From positions 11,123 to 16,278 of the forward strand of contig QHWF01000449.1 in the NCBI GenBank assembly GCA_003222455.1: a stretch of DNA of 5,156 nt, given 5' to 3'. The notes under the pieces are model-generated. The model ran no database searches. It had not been told where the DNA came from and saw only the letters and a list, made by a program, of their open reading frames with translations. Below are positions 1 to 5,156 of the stretch, piece after piece (position 1 is the stretch's first letter; each line of letters opens with the position of its first letter). The DNA comes from Acidobacteriota bacterium (GTDB lineage Bacteria; Acidobacteriota; Vicinamibacteria; Vicinamibacterales; CAVVIG01). Made by a program: the position numbers and the translations under genes.

Positions 1-43
1 TAAAGCCGGTGTCCGTGCGATCGGAGACAAGTGTTCGGCTTTA
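1..43. repeat. Nested inverted repeat in the leader upstream of the receptor gene
   Basis: TAAAGCCG at 1-8 is the exact reverse complement of CGGCTTTA at 36-43. Inside it, GTGTCCG (9-15) can pair with CGGAGAC (22-28) with one mismatch and a 6-nt loop, so the two stems stack directly on the 5' side. A further small hairpin, GAAG-CTGT-CTTC, occupies 44-55, just before the Shine-Dalgarno sequence. The structure could be a 5' leader fold controlling the receptor, or the terminator of a gene lying left of the window. No T-run follows it, so a classic intrinsic terminator is not supported. The pairing is seen directly; the function is unknown. Confidence 0.45.
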
Positions 44-60
44 GAAGCTGTCTTCGATTT

Positions 61-66
61 GGAGGA
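61..66 (+). promoter_or_regulatory. Shine-Dalgarno sequence of the receptor gene
   Basis: GGAGGA lies 5-6 nt before the ATG at 72, close to ideal spacing. It fixes that start codon over the other-frame ATG at 59, which precedes the motif. No convincing -35/-10 pair is visible in the 60 bases upstream. Confidence 0.8.
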
Positions 67-71
67 ACGGC

Positions 72-1409
72 ATGAAACCGGTTTTCTCTGCGGGTTCCGC
101 GATTTCAGCGTTGATCGTCGTGGCTTTCCTGTTGGTCACGTCTGCTCTGGCAAGCGCCCAGGTGACCACGGCGGATTTAGTCGGGACGATCAAAGACACT
201 TCCGGCGGCGTCGTGCCCGGCGTCACCGTCACGCTGACCAACGAAGCCACCGGCGTCAGCCGCTCAGTCACGACCAGTGACGGCGGCGCCTACATCTTCA
301 CATCGCTGCAACCCGGTCGCTACAGGCTCACGGCTGAACTTCCCGGTTTTCGCAAGGTCGAGCGCACGGGCGTGGAATTGCAAGTCAATCAACGCGCGCA
401 GATTGACCTGGACCTGGAAGTCGGGCTGGTCAGCGAGAGCGTGCTGATCCAGGGCACCTCGCCGCTGCTCGAAACCCAATCGTCCGTGCTCGGCAGCGTG
501 ATTGAAGAGAAACAGGTGCAGGATCTGCCGCTCAACGGGCGCAACTTCGTGCAGCTTGCCACGCTCAGCACCGGCGTGTCGGGCGCGGGCTCCGGCATGC
601 GCGGCACCATCATGAGTGGAACGCGGCCCGACGACCTGCGGCCCGGCACGGAGCTGTTTGCCAACGGCAACAGAGAAAGCTCGAACAACTATCTGTACGA
701 CGGGATCGACAACAACACCAGGCTGACGCTCGTAATCGTCGTGCGCCCGAACGTGGAAGCGATCAAGGAGTTCAAGGTGCAGACCAATCTCTTCTCCGCT
801 GAGCAAGGGCGCAATCCCGGCGCGCAGGTCAATGTCGTGACCAAGTCCGGCGGCAACACGATTCACGGCGCGACCTACGAGTTCCTCCGCAACGACCGGT
901 TCGACGCCAACAACTTCTTTGCCAACCGCGCCGGGCAACAGAAACCGCCGTTCAAGCAGAATCAATTCGGCGGCGCGATTGGTGGACCGATTATCAGGAA
1001 CAAGACCTTCTTCTTCGCCGACTACGACGGGTTCCGTCAAACGGTGGGGCGCGTGTTCGTCAACACGGTGCCGACCGTGAAGATGCGGCAGGGGGACTTC
1101 AGCGAGGTGGCGGGGACGATCTACGATCCGCTGACGACGGTCGCGCTCCCCGGCGGGGGCATCACGCGGCAGCCCTTCCCCGGCAACGTCATTCCGTCAA
1201 GCCGCTGGGATCCGGTGACGGCCAAGCTGATGAATGCGTACCCGCTGCCGACTTCGGCCGCCTTGTCCAACAACCTGGTCACAACCCACGCACAGCGAAC
1301 GGAACAACTTCCTCGCCCGCTATTCCCGGTCGAAGACGGCGACGATCAACCCGTATACGTTCCCTCCCGTCCAGCTTCCCGGTGTGTCGAAAGCCGTCGG
1401 CCTCGGTAA
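72..1409 (+). CDS. TonB-dependent receptor, Oar-like, N-terminal part (frameshifted)
   Basis: This is the N-terminal part of an outer-membrane receptor of the Oar-like family common in Acidobacteriota. Residues 1-30 form a Sec signal peptide: a short basic start, a hydrophobic run, and cleavage probably at ALASA-Q. Residues about 31-115 are a carboxypeptidase-regulatory-like beta-sandwich (LVGTIKDTSGGVVPGVTVTL, then DGGAYIFTSLQPGRYRL). About 120-260 is the plug domain, with DLPLNGRNFVQLATLSTGV, YLYDGIDNN, VEAIKEFKVQTN and the block ending VNVVTKSGG. The start of the barrel follows, with FLRND, NQFGGAIGGPI and KTFFFADYDGFR. The start at 72 is set by the strong Shine-Dalgarno sequence. Family-like sequence ends at NNLVTT, residue 405 (base 1286). 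The last 40 residues, to the stop at 1407-1409, are out-of-frame translation and should not be trusted. The true continuation is the frame that ends at 3354. The transported substrate cannot be told from sequence; this family is usually only loosely linked to saccharide or peptide handling. Confidence 0.9.
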   Translation: MKPVFSAGSAISALIVVAFLLVTSALASAQVTTADLVGTIKDTSGGVVPGVTVTLTNEATGVSRSVTTSDGGAYIFTSLQPGRYRLTAELPGFRKVERTGVELQVNQRAQIDLDLEVGLVSESVLIQGTSPLLETQSSVLGSVIEEKQVQDLPLNGRNFVQLATLSTGVSGAGSGMRGTIMSGTRPDDLRPGTELFANGNRESSNNYLYDGIDNNTRLTLVIVVRPNVEAIKEFKVQTNLFSAEQGRNPGAQVNVVTKSGGNTIHGATYEFLRNDRFDANNFFANRAGQQKPPFKQNQFGGAIGGPIIRNKTFFFADYDGFRQTVGRVFVNTVPTVKMRQGDFSEVAGTIYDPLTTVALPGGGITRQPFPGNVIPSSRWDPVTAKLMNAYPLPTSAALSNNLVTTHAQRTEQLPRPLFPVEDGDDQPVYVPSRPASRCVESRRPR

Positions 1410-3354
1410 TGAAGACACCTTCGCGGGTCCTTCCGCGCTGCTCGGGGAGCACGCCGTGGTCGGCTGGGTGCATGTGTTCTCACCGCGTCTGCTCCTGGAT
1501 TCACGCGGCGGCTACAACCATTTCAATCTCGATTTCACGCAAGCCGACGTCGCACCCGGCGATCAACTCGGCGAACAGCTCGGCGTGCCCAACGCGAACC
1601 AGCAGGAGCAACAGAATGGCATCCCGATTTTCAGCCCGGCGGGTTACACGGGCATCGGTCAGAGCCGCTCGCTGCCGATTCTGCGGCACGAAAAGACGTT
1701 TCAATACGTGACCAATCTGATCGTGGCCGGCGACCAGCACACGGTCAAGGCCGGCGTGGACGTGCGCCGGCGGCACATGGGCGAGTTTCAGACCAACCGC
1801 GGCAACGGGCGTTTCAACTTCACGCCGAACATCACCAACAACCCGGCAAACAACACGGGCGGCCACGTGATGGCCTCGTTCCTGCTCGGCGCGCCGAGCT
1901 TGATCGAGCAGGACTACCTCCTGGCTGATGCGGCCATTCGCACCACGGAGTACGGCCTCTACGTCGCCGACGACTGGCGCGCGACGCAAACGCTGACGTT
2001 GAACGTCGGGCTGCGGTACGAGCTCGACACGCCTCCCAGCGAAACGTCGAACTTGTGGGCCAGCTTCGATCCCACAACGGCAACGGTCCTCGTCGCAGGC
2101 CGGAACGGCGTGAGCGACACCGCGGGTGTCAAGACCTTCAAGAAGGCATTTGCGCCGCGTCTTGGCTTCGCCTACCAGGTTGCACAACACACCGTCGTGC
2201 GCGGCGGAGCGGGTATCTTCTGGAACACGGCGGGGCACGGCGGCAACGCCTTGCGGTTGCAGCGCCACGTGCCCTTCGGGCCAATTTACAGCTTCAACCC
2301 TGGCACCCAGTTCGTCACGCGGCGCGTCAGCGACGGCTTTCCCACGATTCCGCGGCTCGATCTGACCCTTGCCGACAATCCGAGCGGCAGCGTCATCGGC
2401 GTCGACCCGAACTATCGGCCCGGTTATGCCGAACAGTTCAACCTGACCCTCGAACGCGAATTGCCCTGGTCCTTGTTGGTCAAAACTTCGTATGTCGGCA
2501 ACCTTGGGCGCCATCTCGACACCACCTACAACCTCAATCAGGCGGTGCCGGGATCGGGACCCGTCGACAATCGCAGGCCGTTTTTCGCCGTGCGTCCCAC
2601 GCTGGCCGATGTGACGTGGGCCGTGTCTGACGGCACGGCCTCCTATCACGCCCTTCAAGTGAGCGCGACGAAGCGCTTGACGCACGGGTTGAGCGGCTTA
2701 CTCTCGTACACACTGGGCCATTCAATTGACACAGTGGGTCAAAGCTTCGGCGGTGGCGCGGACGGGCCGTTGCCACAGGACCCTCGCAATCGCCTCGCTG
2801 ATCGCGGCAATTCGCCATTCGACATCCGCCATCGTTTGACCATCGCCTGGAACTATGCGCTGCCTTTCGGCGACGGGCACCGTTGGCTGAGCGGCGGCGG
2901 CCCGGCGGACTACGTGCTGGGCGGCTGGCAGGTGAACGGAATCAACACGTTTCAGACGGGTTTGCCGTTCACGCCGACGCTCAATGCGGCGACGGTCAAT
3001 ACCGGCACGGGCAGCCGCCCCGATCGCATCGGCGACGGCACGCTGTCGAACCCGACCGTCGATCGCTGGTTCGACACGTCGGCGTTTGCGACGCCGGCGC
3101 CATTCACCTACGGCAATTCGGGCCGGAATATCCTGTACGGGCCGGGGCGCGTGAACTTCGACTTCTCGCTGTTCAAGGAGTTCGGCATCAAGAAGGACGC
3201 GCGGCTTCAATTTCGCGCCGAGTGCTTCAATGTCTTCAACACGCCTCAATTCGATCTGCCGAACGCCGCCATCGGCGCGGGCACTGCCGGAACCATTACC
3301 AGCATCGTCGGCACGCCGCGGCAGATTCAGTTTGGCGCGAAAGTGATCTTCTGA
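1234..3354 (+). CDS. TonB-dependent receptor, Oar-like, C-terminal beta-barrel part (frameshifted)
   Basis: This is the continuation of the receptor that starts at 72. The open frame can be read from an ATG at 1234, but the first 19 or so residues are out of frame; authentic sequence begins at HSERNNFLARYS near 1291. It holds most of the barrel of alternating strands and periplasmic turns. Landmarks in order are the TLNVGLRYELDTPP strand near 1993, FAPRLGFAYQ near 2150, the YRPGYAEQFNLTLERELPW block near 2413, PFDIRHRL near 2815, GGWQVNGINTFQTGLPF near 2920, NSGRNILYGPGRVNFDFSLF near 3115, and FRAECFNVFNTPQFDLPNA near 3211. The protein ends in GAKVIF; the terminal aromatic residue is the usual outer-membrane barrel assembly signal. 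Joined to the first part it makes about 1,090 residues, a normal family length. With 687 codons open after the break, the inactivation, if real, is recent. There is no independent ribosome site at 1234, so this is not a separate gene. Confidence 0.88.
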   Translation: MRTRCRLRPPCPTTWSQPTHSERNNFLARYSRSKTATINPYTFPPVQLPGVSKAVGLGNEDTFAGPSALLGEHAVVGWVHVFSPRLLLDSRGGYNHFNLDFTQADVAPGDQLGEQLGVPNANQQEQQNGIPIFSPAGYTGIGQSRSLPILRHEKTFQYVTNLIVAGDQHTVKAGVDVRRRHMGEFQTNRGNGRFNFTPNITNNPANNTGGHVMASFLLGAPSLIEQDYLLADAAIRTTEYGLYVADDWRATQTLTLNVGLRYELDTPPSETSNLWASFDPTTATVLVAGRNGVSDTAGVKTFKKAFAPRLGFAYQVAQHTVVRGGAGIFWNTAGHGGNALRLQRHVPFGPIYSFNPGTQFVTRRVSDGFPTIPRLDLTLADNPSGSVIGVDPNYRPGYAEQFNLTLERELPWSLLVKTSYVGNLGRHLDTTYNLNQAVPGSGPVDNRRPFFAVRPTLADVTWAVSDGTASYHALQVSATKRLTHGLSGLLSYTLGHSIDTVGQSFGGGADGPLPQDPRNRLADRGNSPFDIRHRLTIAWNYALPFGDGHRWLSGGGPADYVLGGWQVNGINTFQTGLPFTPTLNAATVNTGTGSRPDRIGDGTLSNPTVDRWFDTSAFATPAPFTYGNSGRNILYGPGRVNFDFSLFKEFGIKKDARLQFRAECFNVFNTPQFDLPNAAIGAGTAGTITSIVGTPRQIQFGAKVIF
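1281..1300 (+). other. Frameshift and probable short deletion inside the receptor gene
   Basis: Family-like sequence runs in the upstream frame to NNLVTT (ending 1286) and resumes in the next frame at HSERNNFLARYS (from 1291). The upstream frame still reads CAC GCA at 1287-1292, which would fit the DHxxS motif usual here. The net change is one extra base, or a loss of 2 modulo 3. In relatives about 15 residues, including a D-x-R-x-D-H stretch, normally lie between the NNxV and DHxxS motifs. They are absent here, so a lost piece of roughly 44-47 bases fits better than a single-base error. That estimate comes from remembered family pattern, not from an alignment. Confidence 0.75.
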
Positions 3355-3373
3355 TGGAGTTGGTTAGATTCGT

Positions 3374-3389
3374 CGGCGAGTGGTCGCCG
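3374..3389 (+). terminator. GC hairpin just after the receptor stop, possible weak terminator
   Basis: CGGCGA (3374-3379) and TCGCCG (3384-3389) form a perfect 6-bp stem with a GTGG loop, 20 bases past the receptor stop codon. No run of T follows, so an intrinsic terminator is doubtful. It could be an mRNA 3'-end stabiliser or chance pairing in GC-rich DNA. Position is the main argument for listing it. Confidence 0.25.
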
Positions 3390-3441
3390 CGCGATGTAGA
3401 AGCCATCGATTCGGGAAACGCCGCCGACCCCAGTCTCGCAA

Positions 3442-3455
3442 ATCAATGTATTGAT
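3442..3455. promoter_or_regulatory. AT-rich 14-bp palindrome, possible operator
   Basis: ATCAAT-GT-ATTGAT is a perfect inverted repeat (6-bp arms, 2-bp spacer). It lies in the middle of the 186-bp gap between the two genes, about 85 bases before the probable start codon at 3541. It is strikingly AT-rich against its surroundings and has the symmetry of a dimeric regulator site. No clear -35/-10 elements could be placed beside it, and no regulator is encoded here, so the role is a guess. Confidence 0.3.
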
Positions 3456-3540
3456 GTCTCTTCTGTGCGAAAACGACGCGGGCATCCGACGAGGTTGCGC
3501 GAGAATAGCCCTGTCCTCGACCGGCTCGTCACATTCGGAA

Positions 3541-4788
3541 ATGATGCCGCCACCCTTCGGCCGATTGCTGGTATTCAATGTCGCCTCAGTGGTGATGGCC
3601 TGCGGCCTCGAGCCGGCGTCGGCCGGCCCGGTCACGTTTGCCACAGACGTCGCGCCGATCGTCTTCGAGCGGTGCGCAGTCTGCCATCACCCGAACGGAT
3701 CCGCTCCGTTCAGCCTGCTCACGTATGCGACAGCCAGACCGCACGCGACACAGATTGCGGCGTTGACAAAAACGCGTGTGATGCCGCCCTGGAAATCGGA
3801 GCCGGGCTACGGCGACTTCATCGGGCATCGTCCGCTCACCGACGACGAGATCCGGGTCCTGCAACGATGGCTCGAAGACGGCGCTCCTGAAGGCGACCCC
3901 GCGGACCTGCCGACGCCGCCGCAATGGACGGACGGATGGCAGCTCGGCAGACCCGATCTCGTCGTCGCGTTGGCGCAGCCGTATGTGCTCGCGGCGGAGG
4001 GCACCGATGTTTCGCGCGTGTTCGTGCTGCCGATTCCAATCGAGAGCATGCGCTACGTCAGGGGTGTGGAGTTCCGGCCTGGCAACGCGAAGGTCGTGCA
4101 TCACGCCAACATCCGGATCGATCGCACGCCGGCCTCGCGTGTGCTCGACACAGGACCCAGCTCCGGGGTACGACGGACTGCTTTCGCACTCCGCCGTCTA
4201 CCCGGACGGCCATTTTCTCGGCTGGACGCCGGGCCAGGTCGCTCCGTTGCTCCCGAAGGGCCTGGCGTGGCGCCTCGCTCCGCGCACCGACCTCGTCGTC
4301 GAAGTGCACATGAAACCGAGCGGCAAGCCCGAAGTCGTCGAGCCGTCGGTTGGTTTCTATTTCGGCAGCGACCCGCCGGAACGAACGCCTGCGATGCTGC
4401 GACTGGGCCGGCAAAGCATCGACATCGCGGCAGGAGAGAAGGACTACGCGGTCACCGACTCGTTCGTGCTGCCGGTCGACGCGGAGGTGCAGGCGGTGCA
4501 ACCGCACGCGCACTATCGCGCACGCGAAGTCCGAGGCATCGCCACCCTGCCGGATGGAACCACCAGGTGGCTCATTTTCATCAAGGACTGGGATTTCCGG
4601 TGGCAACATGTGTATCGCTACGTCGCCCCCTTCATGCTGCCGAGAGGGACGACCCTGTCCGTGCGCTACACGTTCGACAACTCCGCCGACAATCCCCGCA
4701 ATCCACGGCGGCCGCCGACACTGGTCACCTGGGGCCAGTGGTCGCAGGACGAAATGGGCGATCTGTGGATTCAGGTGCTGACGCGTGA
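3541..4788 (+). CDS. Exported cytochrome c / copper monooxygenase-like protein, N-terminal part (frameshifted)
   Basis: This is the first part of a secreted redox enzyme. I chose the ATG at 3541 (3544 is equivalent) because a signal sequence follows at once: MMPPPFGR, then a hydrophobic run to VVMAC. Cleavage may fall after ASA at residue 28; alternatively VMAC-G is a passable lipobox, giving a lipoprotein anchored at Cys21. The frame is open further upstream (TTG 3451, ATG 3454), but that stretch looks non-coding. The Shine-Dalgarno sequence is weak. Residues about 31-120 are a c-type heme domain: CAVCH at 45-49 binds heme covalently, and Met81 in RVMPPWK is the likely sixth ligand. Residues about 135-203 begin the copper monooxygenase-like core, with FRPGNAKVVHH; His187-His188 match the first copper site. 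Trustworthy sequence ends at VLD, residue 203 (base 4149). The remaining 212 or so arginine-rich residues to the stop at 4786-4788 are an out-of-frame tail. The true continuation is the frame from 4151. Confidence 0.85.
   Translation: MMPPPFGRLLVFNVASVVMACGLEPASAGPVTFATDVAPIVFERCAVCHHPNGSAPFSLLTYATARPHATQIAALTKTRVMPPWKSEPGYGDFIGHRPLTDDEIRVLQRWLEDGAPEGDPADLPTPPQWTDGWQLGRPDLVVALAQPYVLAAEGTDVSRVFVLPIPIESMRYVRGVEFRPGNAKVVHHANIRIDRTPASRVLDTGPSSGVRRTAFALRRLPGRPFSRLDAGPGRSVAPEGPGVAPRSAHRPRRRSAHETERQARSRRAVGWFLFRQRPAGTNACDAATGPAKHRHRGRREGLRGHRLVRAAGRRGGAGGATARALSRTRSPRHRHPAGWNHQVAHFHQGLGFPVATCVSLRRPLHAAERDDPVRALHVRQLRRQSPQSTAAADTGHLGPVVAGRNGRSVDSGADA
4147..4156 (+). other. Frameshift inside the cytochrome/copper-oxygenase gene
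   Basis: The reading frame changes between VLD (ending 4149) and QDPAPGYDG (from 4151). Base 4150 is left over, so the sequence has one base too many or two too few. As I remember the family, this place reads LD-E-QDP. Adding GA before the A at 4150 makes a GAA glutamate codon and restores exactly that, so a 2-base loss is the simplest reading. The join is otherwise seamless, with no missing motif. Confidence 0.85.
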
Positions 4789-5156
4789 CGATCGCGACCT
4801 GCAGACGCTGAACGCGGCATTTCGAGCGAAAGCGATCGCCGAGGACATCGTCGGCTACGAGAGCATGATTCGGCGCGACCCGCTGCGGGTGCAACTGCAC
4901 GACGATGTCGCGCAGCTCTATCTGGATCAAGGGCGCACGACCGAAGCGACCGCCCATCTCGAAGCGTCGGTGCGGTTGAGACCGGAATCGGCCGCCGCGC
5001 ACTTCAACTTCGCTACGGCGCTGACCGTCGCCGGACGGCTGGATGAGGCGATCGATCAATATCGGGAGGCGCTGCGCATCAATCCGGATTACGCGCTCGC
5101 GCACAACAATCTCGGCAACGTGCTGCTCACGCGCGGGAATTCCGGCGACGCGCTCC
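4151..5156 (+). CDS. Copper monooxygenase-like core and TPR repeats, continuation, partial at right edge
   Basis: This is the second part of the protein that starts at 3541, with no stop up to the window end. A gene finder might begin it at the out-of-frame GTG at 4139, but it is not an independent gene. Numbering assumes one restored codon. QDPAPGYDG and LGWTPGQVAPLLPKG lead to VEVHMKPSGK, where His257 (4307) fits the third ligand of the first copper site. QPHAHYRA gives His323 and His325 (4505-4513) and DEMGDLW gives Met406 (4754), the second copper site. The spacings of these ligands are close to those of peptidylglycine alpha-hydroxylating monooxygenase. From residue 450 come TPR1 (4886-4987, ending LRPE), TPR2 (4988-5089, with GRLDEAIDQYREALRINPD) and a cut TPR3 (5090 onward, HNNLGNVLL). 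TPRs usually bind protein or peptide partners. The substrate is unknown. The enzyme family is inferred from motifs, not from a search. Confidence 0.85.

Noticed and set aside
264..1040. 258-residue open frame on the - strand opposite the receptor plug region
   Set aside because: It is a shadow of the coding strand with low-complexity composition and no motif or ribosome site.
1234..1409. Two separate overlapping genes rather than one broken receptor
   Set aside because: The two parts are consecutive pieces of one family architecture (signal, regulatory domain, plug, then barrel). The second part has no signal peptide or Shine-Dalgarno sequence.
1501..2685. 394-residue open frame on the - strand inside the receptor gene
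   Set aside because: It mirrors the codons of the real gene in GC-rich DNA. The translation is Arg/Val/Gly-rich with no recognisable domain, and the + strand product is clearly a family member.
3451..3540. Upstream extension of the cytochrome gene from the TTG at 3451 or ATG at 3454
   Set aside because: The added 29-30 residues would bury the signal peptide inside the chain, have no hydrophobic export character, and lack a ribosome site. The ATG at 3541 fits better.
2883..3890. 335-residue + strand open frame spanning the receptor end, the gap and the start of the redox gene
   Set aside because: It crosses two well-supported genes in another frame and has no domain sequence; it is composition-driven.
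4058..5104. 348-residue open frame on the - strand opposite the copper enzyme
   Set aside because: The + strand carries an ordered set of copper ligands and TPRs here. The reverse reading is Arg/His-rich noise.
1..5156. CRISPR array, tRNA or rRNA gene, insertion sequence, or attachment site
   Set aside because: No regularly spaced direct repeats, tRNA-like cloverleaf, transposase motif or terminal inverted repeats were seen on either strand.

Overview
The window is GC-rich, densely coding DNA that reads on the + strand throughout. It most resembles an Acidobacteriota genome (a Solibacter- or Vicinamibacteria-type soil lineage, possibly metagenome-derived). The basis is an Oar-like TonB-dependent receptor with an N-terminal carboxypeptidase-regulatory-like domain, a family greatly expanded in that phylum, next to a cytochrome c / copper-monooxygenase-like / TPR protein of a kind I associate with the same group. 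The taxonomic call is an inference from protein style, not from a marker gene.

Layout. Bases 1-71 are a leader with nested inverted repeats and a good Shine-Dalgarno sequence. Bases 72-3354 are one large outer-membrane receptor gene. It is split into two overlapping reading frames by a break near 1286-1293, where a short family-conserved segment also seems to be missing. Bases 3355-3540 are a non-coding gap holding a 6-bp GC hairpin just after the receptor stop and an AT-rich 14-bp palindrome. Bases from 3541 to the window end hold a second exported protein: a signal peptide or lipobox, a c-type heme domain (CxxCH), a two-domain copper monooxygenase-like core with all six expected copper ligands, and at least two and a half TPR repeats. 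This gene is also split by a frameshift, at 4150, and it runs off the right edge.

Working together. Both products belong to the cell envelope: a gated outer-membrane barrel and a periplasmic or lipid-anchored redox enzyme. They lie in the same direction 186 bp apart, so a functional pairing (transport of a substrate or product of the oxygenase) is possible but unproven. The most interesting object is the second gene. Read across its frameshift, it places a heme electron-transfer domain in the same chain as a peptidylglycine-monooxygenase-like dicopper core, which suggests electron supply from respiration rather than from ascorbate.

Caveat. Both genes carry a break with the same net frame change (+1 base, or loss of 2 modulo 3). 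Long intact coding sequence follows each break, so either the sequence or assembly has indel errors or the locus has very recently been inactivated.
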